Shown: positions 51,828 through 61,257, counted from the first letter of the stretch. The stretch: 64,000 bases of DNA from Fibrobacter sp. UWR4 (GCF_003149045.1 NZ_QGDU01000013.1:29394-93393); one strand, 5' to 3'. The notes: a model not told the origin generated them from the sequence alone. Translations and numbers: made by a program.

Positions 51828-53726
51828 ATGAAGAAATGGCGTATCGACGATTCCCGCGATCTTTACAATGTTAAGGGTTGGGGTGTCAACTTTTTCGATA
51901 TTAACGACAAGGGTCACGCAACCGTTTCCCCGCTGAAGGATGGCGGTTGTGAAATCGACTTGTTCGAACTGGTGCAGGACTTGTCCCTCCGCGACGTATC
52001 CACTCCTATGCTGATCCGTTTCCCGGACATTCTCTGCAGCCGTATCGAAAAGATCAACGAATGCTTTAACAAGGCCCGCGAAGAATACGGTTTCAAGGGA
52101 AGCTACTACAGCATTTTCCCCATCAAGGTGAACCAGCAGCGCGCCGTCCTCGAAGAAGTGGTTGGCCACGGCAAGAAGTTCAACATCGGTCTGGAAGCAG
52201 GTTCCAAGCCGGAACTTCACGCAGTGCTTGCCAATATGGACAATCCGGACTCCCTGATTATCTGTAACGGCTACAAGGACGAAGACTTTATCGAACTGGC
52301 ACTTCTTTCCCAGAAGATGGGCAAGAAGATTTTCGTGGTCGTGGAAAAGATGAACGAGCTCCACTTGGTTGTGGAGTTGGCAAACCGCATCGGCGTCCGA
52401 CCCAACATCGGTATCCGCATCAAGCTGGCAAGCTCCGGCAGCGGCAAGTGGGAAGAATCCGGCGGTTACCACAGCAAGTTCGGTCTCAATAGTTCCGAGC
52501 TTCTGGAAGCCCTCGACTACATCAAGGAAGAAAAGATGGAAGACTGCCTCAAGCTGATCCACTTCCATCTGGGTAGCCAGATTACCCACATCCGTAACAT
52601 CAAGAACGGCCTTCGCGAAATTTCCCAGTTCTACATCCAGATTCGTAAGATGGGCATGGCCCTGGAATTCGTGGACGTAGGCGGCGGTCTGGGTGTAGAC
52701 TACGACGGCACCCGCAGCACCAACGCAAGTTCCGTGAACTACTCCATCCAGGAATACGCAAACGACGTGGTGTACGGCATCTACGAAGCTTGCGAAGAAG
52801 CCAAGGTTCCCCACCCGAACATCATTGCAGAATCCGGTCGCGCCCTTTCTGCTCATCACTCCGTCCTGGTTTTCAACATTCTTGAAACTGCAGGCCAGGC
52901 CTTCTTCGACGAAGATGAACATGAAATCGGTGACGACGCTCCTGCTGCACTGAAGGATCTTTACGCAATCTACAAGGGACTTTCCCCGAAGAACCTGCTG
53001 GAAAGCTGGCACGACGCCATGCAGTTGAACGACGACGTCTTGAGCGGTTTCAAGGTGGGCGACTACGACCTGCCTACCCGCGCCATGAGCGAACGTTTGT
53101 TCTGGAGCATTGCCCGCGTGGTGAATCAGATTGCAAGCACCTTGCGTCATCCGCCTTACGAGCTGGAAGAACTGCCCCGCCTTCTGGCACAGAAGTACTT
53201 CGGCAACTTCAGTCTCTTCCAGAGCTTGCCGGACAGCTGGGCCATCGACCAGATTTTCCCGGTGATGCCGATCCAGCGTCTGGACGAAGAACCTACGGTG
53301 GAAACCACCATCCAGGATGTCACCTGCGACTCCGACGGTAAGATTGCGCTGTTCATCCGCGGTGGAGACGTATGCCACACCCTTCCGCTGCACAAGCTGA
53401 AGAAGGATGAGCCTTACTACATCGCAGTCTACCTGGTGGGTGCCTACCAGGAAATTCTGGGCGACCTTCACAACCTCTTTGGCGATACCAACGCAGTCCA
53501 TGTCGTATGCAACGACAAGGGTGGCTACGATATCGACAAGGTCATCGATGGCGAATCCGTAGAAGACGTTCTGGACTACGTGAACTTCAGCGACAAGGCT
53601 CTTGTCCGCAACATGGAAAACTGGGTCACCCGCTCCGTGAAGGAAGGCAAGATTACGGTGAAGGAAGGCAAGGAATTCCTGAACATCTACCGTTCCGGTC
53701 TGTACGGCTACACCTATCTGGAATAA
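51828..53726 (+). CDS. speA: Biosynthetic arginine decarboxylase
   Basis: Converts arginine to agmatine for polyamine synthesis; PLP enzyme of fold III. The 632-residue length is typical. The PLP lysine lies in YSIFPIKVNQQRAVLEEV (about residue 100), with GLEAGSKPELHAVLA, SKFGLNSSELLEAL, FHLGSQITHIRNI and the VDVGGGLGVDYDGT phosphate-binding loop. The catalytic C-terminal Cys region is DVTCDSDGKIA. A ggatct site precedes the ATG. Paired with the carboxyspermidine-type dehydrogenase upstream. Confidence 0.97.
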   Translation: MKKWRIDDSRDLYNVKGWGVNFFDINDKGHATVSPLKDGGCEIDLFELVQDLSLRDVSTPMLIRFPDILCSRIEKINECFNKAREEYGFKGSYYSIFPIKVNQQRAVLEEVVGHGKKFNIGLEAGSKPELHAVLANMDNPDSLIICNGYKDEDFIELALLSQKMGKKIFVVVEKMNELHLVVELANRIGVRPNIGIRIKLASSGSGKWEESGGYHSKFGLNSSELLEALDYIKEEKMEDCLKLIHFHLGSQITHIRNIKNGLREISQFYIQIRKMGMALEFVDVGGGLGVDYDGTRSTNASSVNYSIQEYANDVVYGIYEACEEAKVPHPNIIAESGRALSAHHSVLVFNILETAGQAFFDEDEHEIGDDAPAALKDLYAIYKGLSPKNLLESWHDAMQLNDDVLSGFKVGDYDLPTRAMSERLFWSIARVVNQIASTLRHPPYELEELPRLLAQKYFGNFSLFQSLPDSWAIDQIFPVMPIQRLDEEPTVETTIQDVTCDSDGKIALFIRGGDVCHTLPLHKLKKDEPYYIAVYLVGAYQEILGDLHNLFGDTNAVHVVCNDKGGYDIDKVIDGESVEDVLDYVNFSDKALVRNMENWVTRSVKEGKITVKEGKEFLNIYRSGLYGYTYLE

Positions 53727-53759
53727 TTGACCATCTAGTCCGTTCAATTTGGAATATGC

Positions 53760-53794
53760 AAAGCTCCGTCATGTGACGGGGCTTTCATTCTTTT
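53760..53794 (+). terminator. speA terminator
   Basis: aaagctccgtc pairs with gacggggcttt (one wobble), followed by a T-rich tail. Confidence 0.8.
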
Positions 53795-53821
53795 AAGACG
53801 CAATGGTTTATATTTTAACTG

Positions 53822-54901
53822 ATGGAAACTAAAGATTTTTTGAAAAAACTACCCCTACGAGGATCTTTTGAAAACATCCTTTTCTGGGGTGTGCTGTTCT
53901 TTTGCTTCTTGGCGGCAATCGCTTCCACCATCTTTACAGCGATCGAAGATCTCGGTGCGCTAGCTGTCATCTACACAGCCTTTATTACCCTATACTTTGT
54001 ATTTCTTGGCGTCTTCGCCCACTTTACAGGTAAGACCGAAGCGGGCTATACAGCCATGAGTTTCGGCATCAACACCCTCATCTTGCCACCGATGTTCTTT
54101 ATATGCGGCGCATTTGATTCTGGCATGCCTTTTTATTGTATCACCAGCGTTCTGATTACCTCGCTGATTACCAAATTCAGAACCCGTTGCATCATGATGG
54201 TCTACTCTATGGTGCTGTACATGGTCATCTTCTTCGTGGACTATTTCCATCCTGAAATATCCCCCGATCTGGAACCTTTAGATACAATTGTCGATCAAGC
54301 TGGTTCCTTCATTTTCATGGCCTTTCTAATATTCACTACCGTATCCTACTTACTGAAGGCATACAACCGCGAACGAAAAGCCAAGGACGAACTCATTTCC
54401 AAGTTGGATTTCCTTTCATCCCACGACCCGCTTACAGGACTGTTCAACCGACGCTGCTTCGTGGACCGCATCCGCAATTCCGTGCTGAAGAATCCTGCAG
54501 GTTATTATTTGTTGATGTTCGATGTGGATTTCTTTAAGCGAGTGAACGACAACTTCGGCCACATCTTTGGGGACCAGGTTCTTGAATCCATCGGCAAGCT
54601 GGCCCAGGCAACCTGCAGCACAGAAGGCGAAATGGCGGTCCGTTATGGCGGTGAGGAATTCATCCTGCTCATCCGTGACGAAAGCTACGACAAGGCAATG
54701 GTAAAGGCAGAACAATTCCGATACAAGGTATCCTGCCTGAAATTTGACGACCAGCCCAATGTACACATCCATATCAGTGGCGGGTTTGTGGATTGCGCCA
54801 ATCCCGAGTTCAACAACCACGACAAGCTTTTGACCGCAGTGGACGAACGTCTTTACATGGCAAAGACAAATGGCCGCGATCAGATTGTGGGAAAGAAATA
54901 A
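53822..54901 (+). CDS. Membrane-bound diguanylate cyclase (GGDEF)
   Basis: Makes cyclic di-GMP. The 359 residues have six transmembrane helices (about 18-185), a short coiled linker (YNRERKAKDELISKLDFLSS) and a complete GGDEF domain from about 200: DPLTGLFNRRCF, FDVDFFKRVNDNFGHIFGDQ and the active RYGGEEF (about 277-283). No RxxD inhibitory site is found 5 residues before GGEEF (the segment is STEGEMAV), so product inhibition at that site is not expected. No EAL domain is attached. nudC follows 15 bp later, but functional linkage is unclear. Confidence 0.93.
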   Translation: METKDFLKKLPLRGSFENILFWGVLFFCFLAAIASTIFTAIEDLGALAVIYTAFITLYFVFLGVFAHFTGKTEAGYTAMSFGINTLILPPMFFICGAFDSGMPFYCITSVLITSLITKFRTRCIMMVYSMVLYMVIFFVDYFHPEISPDLEPLDTIVDQAGSFIFMAFLIFTTVSYLLKAYNRERKAKDELISKLDFLSSHDPLTGLFNRRCFVDRIRNSVLKNPAGYYLLMFDVDFFKRVNDNFGHIFGDQVLESIGKLAQATCSTEGEMAVRYGGEEFILLIRDESYDKAMVKAEQFRYKVSCLKFDDQPNVHIHISGGFVDCANPEFNNHDKLLTAVDERLYMAKTNGRDQIVGKK

Positions 54902-54916
54902 AGCTACCTTTTAATC

Positions 54917-55762
54917 ATGATTCACGAAATTGCCCCTCACGTATTAGACAATCAATTCAAGATTCAAGATCCAAAATCAAATGATTACTGCCTGGTTTAC
55001 AACGGCAGCAAGACACTTCTAAAAAAAGAGGGCAATAGCTACGTTATTCCGACTGTAGCAGAAATTCTTTCTCTCTCCGGCAAGGACATTGCTGATTTCG
55101 AAGGCCATTACCTCCTGAGTATCGACGATCGCGCATTTTTCCTGCAAGCCGTTCCCGAGGATTTCGTTACCCCCGAGGGATATGAATTTATGGGCAACCG
55201 CGCCTTCCGTAACATGTCTCCCGTGGAACGCATGGGCGGCGCGACATCCGCACACATCGCCCACTGGGAATCGCTGAACAAGTTCTGCGGCAAGTGTGGC
55301 AACGTCACCATCCGTGGCGACAAGGAACGTTCCATCATTTGTCCCAAGTGCGGGAACATCGTTTACCCCAGAATTTCCCCGGTGGTGATTGTCGCCGTAC
55401 GTAATGGCGACAAGCTCCTGATGGCGCACAACATCGACAATCCCAACCCCAGACTTTTCCTGATTTCCGGTTTTGTGGAAATCGGCGAATCTCTTGAACA
55501 AGCCGCCCACCGCGAAGTGATGGAAGAAGCCGGCCTGAAAATCAAGAACCTGAAATACTTCGGAAGCCAGCCCTGGGCCTTTAGCGACTCCCTTATTGCC
55601 GGCTGGACCGCAGAACTGGATGGGGACGACACCATCCACCGTCAGGAAGCGGAACTGTCCGAAGCCAAGTGGGTAAAGCGGGAAGACATCCCCGAATACG
55701 AAACCGATGTAAGTATCAGCTGTTGCCTAATCGAAAACTTCCGCCGGGGTTTTACCCTCTAG
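54917..55762 (+). CDS. nudC: NADH pyrophosphatase (NudC)
   Basis: Hydrolyses NADH or decaps NAD-capped RNA. The 281 residues show a zinc ribbon (CGKCG and CPKCG, about 125-150), the Nudix box with GFVEIGESLEQAAHREVMEE, and the NudC-specific SQPWAFSDSLI motif. The N-terminal 100 residues form the dimerisation domain. It lies 15 bp after the diguanylate cyclase gene; the upstream stop is followed by a short leader with no strong Shine-Dalgarno. Confidence 0.94.
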   Translation: MIHEIAPHVLDNQFKIQDPKSNDYCLVYNGSKTLLKKEGNSYVIPTVAEILSLSGKDIADFEGHYLLSIDDRAFFLQAVPEDFVTPEGYEFMGNRAFRNMSPVERMGGATSAHIAHWESLNKFCGKCGNVTIRGDKERSIICPKCGNIVYPRISPVVIVAVRNGDKLLMAHNIDNPNPRLFLISGFVEIGESLEQAAHREVMEEAGLKIKNLKYFGSQPWAFSDSLIAGWTAELDGDDTIHRQEAELSEAKWVKREDIPEYETDVSISCCLIENFRRGFTL

Positions 55763-55841
55763 CACTTCTCTACCGCTGTTTTTAGGAAAATATCGGATGA
55801 ATTTCTTGTTTTTGTAAAATTCGTACTAGCACCTGGCAAAA

Positions 55842-56618
55842 TCACAGCTCTAAGGCAACCGGAGCATCAGATACAAGCGTTTCGGGTGTTACCTTGCAGT
55901 CGTAAACAAAAATTCGGACGCCAGCATCCCTCGCTTTTTTCATGGCGTCGCCAAAGGCAGCGTGCGTTTCCACATTGGGCGAAAACTTGTGGCAACCTTT
56001 CATCTGAATCAGGAAGAGAATGCCGCATTCGTATTCCGTGCCATCTTCTGCAGCACGTTTCTCTCGTAGGATATCCGCCAGCTCCGTCAGGTGCTTGACG
56101 CCTCGTTCCGTCGGTGCATCGGGGAACTTTGCATGACCGTCAAATTCCAGAGTGCAGCCTTTTACCTCGATGAACATCTTGTGAAGTTTCGCCTTCTCGG
56201 CCTTCGTCTTTCCCACGCCTTTGAACTCCACGTAAAAATCAAAACGGGAATTTCCGAAAGTGTATTCCGGTTTCAGAAACGTAATCTCCGGAAACAACTC
56301 CTGATGGGAACGGATCCATTCGCCGGCTACCTTATTGGGCGCCTGGCTATCCATGTTGATAAGAAGCGTCTTCGAGGTCATGGAACGTGCGGACTTTGCG
56401 GGCACCACCTTCTCTACAGCAATCAAGTCGTAAGGAGTCTTGCGGGCGGGATTGTCCGGTTTTTCCAGATAAACCTTACAGCCAGGCACCAGCAGTTCCT
56501 TGCAACGTCCCGTATTCTTCACATGAACAACCGTATCCACCCCATCAATTTCCACATGGGCAATAAAGCGGTTAGGACGGCTAATGAACTTGCCGGAAAC
56601 GACCTTAGGATACTGCAT
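55842..56618 (-). CDS. sfsA: SfsA-family protein (sugar fermentation stimulation homolog)
   Basis: A 258-residue SfsA protein with the N-terminal OB-like part (SRPNRFIAHVEIDGVDTVVH, GRCKELLVPGCKVYL) and the C-terminal nuclease-like part (FIEVKGCTLEFDGHAKFPDA, APTERGVKHL). The pattern DFYVEFKG...EVKG resembles a PD-(D/E)xK-type active site. In E. coli SfsA affects maltose metabolism; its true role is unclear. Start 56618 is set by homology; the longer frame adds unrelated residues. Adjacent envelope gene ends 1 bp upstream. Confidence 0.92.
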   Translation of the reverse strand: MQYPKVVSGKFISRPNRFIAHVEIDGVDTVVHVKNTGRCKELLVPGCKVYLEKPDNPARKTPYDLIAVEKVVPAKSARSMTSKTLLINMDSQAPNKVAGEWIRSHQELFPEITFLKPEYTFGNSRFDFYVEFKGVGKTKAEKAKLHKMFIEVKGCTLEFDGHAKFPDAPTERGVKHLTELADILREKRAAEDGTEYECGILFLIQMKGCHKFSPNVETHAAFGDAMKKARDAGVRIFVYDCKVTPETLVSDAPVALEL

Positions 56619-56619
56619 A

Positions 56620-57174
56620 TTATTTTGCGCTAGCGGAAGACACGGGAGCCTCTGCAGGCTTGTTGGTGACGACCACAAACAAGGTGTCATGAACTATAAC
56701 TGTATCACGCACATAGACCGTATCCGGCTTACATGCCGCAGGCATCAAGGTCTCGCTAGAGGAAGAAACCATCTGGGACGAGGACATCGGCACCGCAGAG
56801 GATGACGATTCTGAAACGGCTTCAGAAGACACCGGCTGAACAACAGCAGATGAGCTGACAGCCTCAGGTCCTTTAATCACTGCAACCAGGGAATCACGAA
56901 TTACCGTCAGACTATCCAGTTCCTGCTTATAGCGTCTCTTATTTGCGGGACGACGTTCGCGAGAATATTTGCCTTCAACCGTATTGATCTTAGACTCAAT
57001 CTGACGATATTCTTCGCAGGTCGGCCCCTCTTCACAGTCAACAGTTTCGCCCGGCGTAAAGAAATCCTTGAACTTTTGCCACAAGGACTTTTCCGCGCAG
57101 GCAGAACCAGCCATTAAAAAAACGCAGGCAAGACCGGCAACCACATTCCAAGATGCAAATAAATTCCACTTCAT
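56620..57174 (-). CDS. Exported coiled-coil protein with Ser-rich linker
   Basis: A 184-residue protein with a signal peptide (1-27, ending SACAE). Residues 45-95 include two Cys (DCEEGPTCEEY) and a charged coiled coil (ERRPANKRRYKQELDS). Residues 100-145 are a Ser/Val/Pro-rich linker typical of Fibrobacter secreted proteins. The C-terminus shows a small strand pair (VYVRDTVIVHDTLFVVVT) where Asp-Thr repeats alternate. Not recognised. It is the first gene before sfsA on this strand. Confidence 0.75.
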   Translation of the reverse strand: MKWNLFASWNVVAGLACVFLMAGSACAEKSLWQKFKDFFTPGETVDCEEGPTCEEYRQIESKINTVEGKYSRERRPANKRRYKQELDSLTVIRDSLVAVIKGPEAVSSSAVVQPVSSEAVSESSSSAVPMSSSQMVSSSSETLMPAACKPDTVYVRDTVIVHDTLFVVVTNKPAEAPVSSASAK

Positions 57175-57214
57175 GATGACATAATGATAGAAAATTACTA
57201 CATTAGCAAAAAAC

Positions 57215-57287
57215 GCGGAAATAGTTCAGTTGGTAGAACGCGACCTTCCCAAGGTCGATGTCGAGGGTTCGAGTCCCTTTTTCCGCT
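57215..57287 (+). tRNA. tRNA-Gly (anticodon CCC)
   Basis: 73-nt cloverleaf: acceptor gcggaaa with tttccgc, U73 discriminator (T at 57287), D-arm agttcagttggtagaac, anticodon stem cgacc/ggtcg with loop ttcccaa giving CCC for GGG codons, and T-arm gggttcgagtccc. CCA is not encoded. A terminator follows. Confidence 0.96.
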
Positions 57288-57295
57288 CTTAAAAT

Positions 57296-57326
57296 AAGAG
57301 GTCCACATTCGTGGGCCTCTTGTTTT
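57296..57326 (+). terminator. tRNA-Gly terminator
   Basis: aagaggtccac pairs with gtgggcctctt, followed by gtttt. Confidence 0.85.
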
Positions 57327-57369
57327 ACTGTCTGAACTGGTTGAGAACCCGAGAAGAGAGTTCGGCTTT

Positions 57370-58329
57370 TCACACGATATAGAAGTCAGGAACTATTCCC
57401 AAATATTCCTGGTCTTCCTTCAATTCTTGTGCGGGTTGGTTGCGACCTACCAGAAGGGCGCTGTCAAAACCTGCGATGCGGGCGCCAAGAACATCCGTAC
57501 CCAAGGTATCCCCGATCATGATGACACGAGGGGTACGGCCACCAAACAATGATGCAGGCAGGCTAGTCTTGACTTTTTCCCAGATAGCAGGGAAAGGCTT
57601 TCCCAAATAGTAAGTGGAACAGCCCTTGCCGTCATTGGCATCGCAAATGGAATCACGGCGAAGACGTTCACTCAAGGCGCCAGAAACAGGTTCGCGGGAA
57701 CCGTCTGTTTTCGGGGCCCAGGCGTCGGAATTCAGCACCAGCAAAATGGCGCCAGGACGCTTCAGGATTTCCACCGCACGGGCGTAGGTTTCGTCAGTTT
57801 CCTTCGCAGAAGATATTGCGACTACAGGCTCCTCCGGGTAGACATCAGGAGCCACCGCCGTAATCCCGCAGGCTTCAAGCACATGCTTTCCCGTTTCCCG
57901 CCCGATGTAATAAACTTCATTTAGCTTCAAGGGAGTGCAGCCATCCGAGGGATTGCGCAACCGGTAAGCCAGATCCTTCAGGAGGCTTCCCGACGAAATG
58001 GTTTCCTGTTGGGAAAAATCAAACCCTCGCTTGGCGGCATCCGCTGCCAGCACGCTATCTACGTCGGAAGCGGCGTTGGTAATCAGGCGTACCTGCTTGC
58101 CTGCCTTTCTAAGGGCACTAAACATCTCGCGGGCACCCGGATACACAAATGCCCCGCGGTTATACAAGGTTCCGTAACCGTCAAAGCAGAACGCGTCGTA
58201 CTTATCCAGTAGTTCCCCGAAAGTAGCCTGCTGGGGACGCACCTCTCCAGAGCCGTTCAAAAGATCCGCACTGGATTTGGAAATAATCTCGATATAACGT
58301 TTGTAGATTTCTTTCTCTAGAAGTTCCAT
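57370..58329 (-). CDS. HAD-superfamily phosphatase, NagD-like type IIA
   Basis: A 319-residue HAD hydrolase. Motif I is FDGYGTLY, motif II LITNAAS, the C2-type cap covers about residues 110-215, and motif IV reads MIGDTLGTDVLGARIAGFDS. The final VPDFYIV tail is NagD-like. The second acid of motif I (D-x-D) is replaced by Tyr, giving D-G-Y-G, a form known from haloacid dehalogenase-like enzymes, so the reaction may not be a plain phosphatase step. The N-terminal 30 residues precede the usual start of the family. Confidence 0.85.
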   Translation of the reverse strand: MELLEKEIYKRYIEIISKSSADLLNGSGEVRPQQATFGELLDKYDAFCFDGYGTLYNRGAFVYPGAREMFSALRKAGKQVRLITNAASDVDSVLAADAAKRGFDFSQQETISSGSLLKDLAYRLRNPSDGCTPLKLNEVYYIGRETGKHVLEACGITAVAPDVYPEEPVVAISSAKETDETYARAVEILKRPGAILLVLNSDAWAPKTDGSREPVSGALSERLRRDSICDANDGKGCSTYYLGKPFPAIWEKVKTSLPASLFGGRTPRVIMIGDTLGTDVLGARIAGFDSALLVGRNQPAQELKEDQEYLGIVPDFYIV

Positions 58330-58398
58330 AAAAAAATAAGAGGCGTATTCCTGGATTCTTCGCTACGCTCAGAATGACGGAGTATTAAAACAAGGACT

Positions 58399-59655
58399 TC
58401 ACTTACGCTTTACGCCGAAGACTTGTGTGGTGGGGCCATGATGGATATCGTTACGGAACACCACCTGACCATCGTAGGACACAATTACAACCGCATTGGA
58501 AATGTAGGCGCCAGTAGCCACGCGACGGCGGCCTCCGTCCATCAGGTTCCACTTCAGGAATAAACGGGTGGGGCGACCTTCAAATCGAGGGTCATCGCCA
58601 AATACTTCATCAGAGGTAGCCACCACAAAAGAACCCAGGTTCGTATAGATACGCAGGTTCATAAAAATTTTCAGCTTGGATAAATCCAGAGGCTTCTTAT
58701 GATCCAGGCTTAGAGCATCCCGAATCGCATTTTCAAATTCAGGACCAAGCACATCCATCGCGACGCCCCAGCTGTTATCGTTGGGAACGTCCGCACCTTC
58801 TTCCTTAAACAACATCTGGAAAATAGGCAAGTCACTGGAAGGAGTTTCGCTATAGGCCATGTTGGAACTCAAAACATCAATAGGATAGAACCCTGCCACT
58901 TCACTGAAAAGAGCAACTTCCGAAGAGAGATTCTTTGCGGCGGAATCGGCAAAGCACTTCGGCGTCAGACGGATGGAATCCCTCGGCAAAAGATAATCGT
59001 CGGTTTCCTCGGCATTTTCAAAAATGACTTGCGCCGACTTCTCTCCCGTCCAGATCATGAACGCAGGTTTCCTGAAATGGTTCAGGGAATCACGCTTGCT
59101 CTTGGATTCAAAGAAAGCTTCGCAACCATAAACAGGCATCACCCGTTCAGAGAAAACCACCAAAAGGGTATCACTTTTCTTTCCGCGATAGCTTTTCAGG
59201 AACGTTTCGCTAATGACCGGAGCCATTACATCCTTCACAGGAATATCGTAAACGGTTCCATCGTGCAGGAACATCTTGAAGCCACCCAGGCTATCCTTCC
59301 CCACGACCATTTCGGTCAGCAGGGCAAACTGACCTTCCAGGGAACGCAAGTCCAGATAGGCACGGCGTGAGTAAGTGGAATCCAGAAGGAACTGCTTAGG
59401 CCCAACGGAATAATGTTTCACTCTTCCTGCGGAGTCCAGCCAATCGAAAGTCAGGCTGTCCACCATCTGATTCACGTATTCCTGAGAGAGTGTTCCCAGG
59501 AACTTCATGTCCACACGGTCCAGGCGGCCATTGCCGTCGGAATCCCGCAGGTAGTTCTCGCGACTGGAGGGAGGAATGGGGCTCTGGATAAATGCGGCGA
59601 AAGCGCTGCTAGAAAGCAGTGCCATCAATGCCACAAATTTCCAAAGTTTCATCAT
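58399..59655 (-). CDS. Exported protein with EF-hand-like loop and FlgD-like C-terminal domain
   Basis: A protein of about 418 residues; three in-frame ATGs follow each other (59658, 59655, 59652), and I chose the middle one. Signal peptide ends SSSAFAA. Near residue 35 DSDGNGRLDRVD is a calcium-loop-like motif of the dockerin/EF-hand form. The middle is mixed beta. From about 330 the segments LRIYTNLGSFVVATSDEVF, FLKWNLMDGGRRRVATGAYI and VIVSYDGQVVF resemble a FlgD Ig-like module; the C-terminus is basic. Similar tails occur at 41.2 kb and on the GH9 enzyme. Export and possible type IX-like sorting are inferred. Confidence 0.75.
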   Translation of the reverse strand: MMKLWKFVALMALLSSSAFAAFIQSPIPPSSRENYLRDSDGNGRLDRVDMKFLGTLSQEYVNQMVDSLTFDWLDSAGRVKHYSVGPKQFLLDSTYSRRAYLDLRSLEGQFALLTEMVVGKDSLGGFKMFLHDGTVYDIPVKDVMAPVISETFLKSYRGKKSDTLLVVFSERVMPVYGCEAFFESKSKRDSLNHFRKPAFMIWTGEKSAQVIFENAEETDDYLLPRDSIRLTPKCFADSAAKNLSSEVALFSEVAGFYPIDVLSSNMAYSETPSSDLPIFQMLFKEEGADVPNDNSWGVAMDVLGPEFENAIRDALSLDHKKPLDLSKLKIFMNLRIYTNLGSFVVATSDEVFGDDPRFEGRPTRLFLKWNLMDGGRRRVATGAYISNAVVIVSYDGQVVFRNDIHHGPTTQVFGVKRK

Positions 59656-59693
59656 CATGGATCCTTCACGACCTTCAGAATGACGCATCGGAA

Positions 59694-60338
59694 CTATGCA
59701 TCACTCCTTAAAATACCGTAGTCACGACCTTCCACGGGAATCACCAGCTGAAGACGGGACAGAACATCGATATGCTTGTCGAATTCCTTCTTGAAGTCTT
59801 CACCAAGGGTTTCTTCGTCATCGTGATCCAGGTTGTAGGCGATGTAGCTACCATCCGGGAAAATGGAAATGCAGCAGTCCCAGGTAATGTCGCCTTCCTG
59901 TTCTTCCTCGTCGTCATCGCGGTCCTTGCTTTCCAGCATGAGCATGGGGCGGGGTGCCGGGATAGCTTCGGCGTGGCCATTTTCAAAGATGAAGTAGTTA
60001 CGACTTACCAGCTCGTGTTCCAGAGCCATGGTGCTGGGGGTGCGTTCGAACTCGTTACGGAGACGGCGGATGTTTCCCAGGTCATCTTCGTAAGGGTCCT
60101 GAAAATCCTGGGGCAGCACTACCTGATGGTAGTCGAATTTCTTGCCGCTCTTTTCATAGGTTTCGGACCATTCCTGAGGAGGTTCCGGACGGATGGTCAA
60201 AAAATCTTCAAATGCATCCAGAATATCGAACAGGCGGGAATCCCACTGTTCGGCCTTCTGGTTCGTTACCAGTTCCAAAAAATTCTTCAGGCGTTCTTCG
60301 CCATTCACTTCTTGCAGTTCTTCGTTTTCTTCAGTCAT
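59694..60338 (-). CDS. Hypothetical cytoplasmic acidic protein
   Basis: A 214-residue acidic protein without signal or membrane segments. The N-terminal helix region (RLKNFLELVTNQKAEQWDSR) is followed by a mixed fold, an acidic stretch (DRDDDEEEQEGD) about residue 140, and the pair WDCCISIFPDGSYIAYNLD. It lies 8 bp after the aspartoacylase-like gene, so the two may be co-transcribed. No family is recognised. Confidence 0.75.
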   Translation of the reverse strand: MTEENEELQEVNGEERLKNFLELVTNQKAEQWDSRLFDILDAFEDFLTIRPEPPQEWSETYEKSGKKFDYHQVVLPQDFQDPYEDDLGNIRRLRNEFERTPSTMALEHELVSRNYFIFENGHAEAIPAPRPMLMLESKDRDDDEEEQEGDITWDCCISIFPDGSYIAYNLDHDDEETLGEDFKKEFDKHIDVLSRLQLVIPVEGRDYGILRSDA

Positions 60339-60345
60339 AAATTCG

Positions 60346-61257
60346 TTACCATTCCTCGACGGTCTTTACGGTGAGGCTCATGGCGATGTCTTTTTCGTAA
60401 TAGGCGGGTTCGTTAATGAAAATCGGATACAAAACTTCGGGATCGCTAGATTCGCGCTTGAAGGGAATGTCCTTACCGTCGAAGGTGCGGAACAGGTTGT
60501 CCCCTTCGCGAAGTTCGCGGTAGTCAAAGCCTAAGACTTCCGGATGAATCATGGCCTGGATGGGACCGCCACCCTGAGGCTTGGGGTAGCCCAAGTCACG
60601 CCACTGGGTGTAAACATCTACCGTAATGGGGGCACGCTTCTGCAGTTCCCCGCGGTTCCATTCCTCGGCCAGTTCCAGGTAACGCTTGACCAAACGTTCC
60701 GACTCTTCGAAAATGGCTGCGTTCAAGGTTCCGTGATGCTGGGGACCGATTTCAATGCAGATATCCGCCTTGGCGACCGTGCCAAAGTAGGGCGAGGCGG
60801 AACGTTCTTCCGGCTGGTAGTAAATCCAGGCATTCTTGAATTCCTGGGTCAACACGGCGGAAGCCCTCATGCAAAAAGGATCACGGGCGGAAAGAATCAG
60901 GCAGTATCCCATGTTGGAGCCTGTATTATGGACGTCCAGTAGAAGATCTGTCTTGGTGTTCGGACCCTTAGGTCCGTAAATTTCGTTCAGTTCCTTGGCA
61001 CGGCGGAATTCGTACTGCTGAGGAACAGCCTTCACGTCCAGACAGGTCTGGGAGAAGGCTCGATTCAGGTCGTGGTCGCGATAGCGACGATTCAAACGCA
61101 TGGCTTCGGGATTGGAAAGCACCAAATCCACCTTGGCACTCTTGCACAAGGTGGCATAGCATTCGGGGTTGGCCATCCACTTTTGGACCAGGCTTACACC
61201 AGTTCGTTCGTTACCGTGGGTTCCGCCGGCAACGACTATGGTATTGATCATACTCAT
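60346..61257 (-). CDS. Aspartoacylase/succinylglutamate desuccinylase family amidohydrolase
   Basis: Zinc-dependent deacylase of about 303 residues. GGTHGNERTGV near the N-terminus gives the His and Glu zinc ligands, NPEAMRLNRRYRDHDLNRAF the Arg and Asn substrate contacts, and LLLDVHNTGSNMGYCLIL the third zinc His. The pattern fits aspartoacylase (N-acetyl-aspartate deacylation) better than AstE. Start is uncertain: GTG 61263, ATG 61257 and ATG 61251 are all possible. Not in an arginine-catabolic context, so the substrate is open. Confidence 0.85.
   Translation of the reverse strand: MSMINTIVVAGGTHGNERTGVSLVQKWMANPECYATLCKSAKVDLVLSNPEAMRLNRRYRDHDLNRAFSQTCLDVKAVPQQYEFRRAKELNEIYGPKGPNTKTDLLLDVHNTGSNMGYCLILSARDPFCMRASAVLTQEFKNAWIYYQPEERSASPYFGTVAKADICIEIGPQHHGTLNAAIFEESERLVKRYLELAEEWNRGELQKRAPITVDVYTQWRDLGYPKPQGGGPIQAMIHPEVLGFDYRELREGDNLFRTFDGKDIPFKRESSDPEVLYPIFINEPAYYEKDIAMSLTVKTVEEW

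Noticed and set aside
54793..54984. 63-residue frame overlapping the end of the diguanylate cyclase
   Set aside because: Out of frame with both neighbours, Arg/Lys-rich antisense-like composition, no ribosome site.
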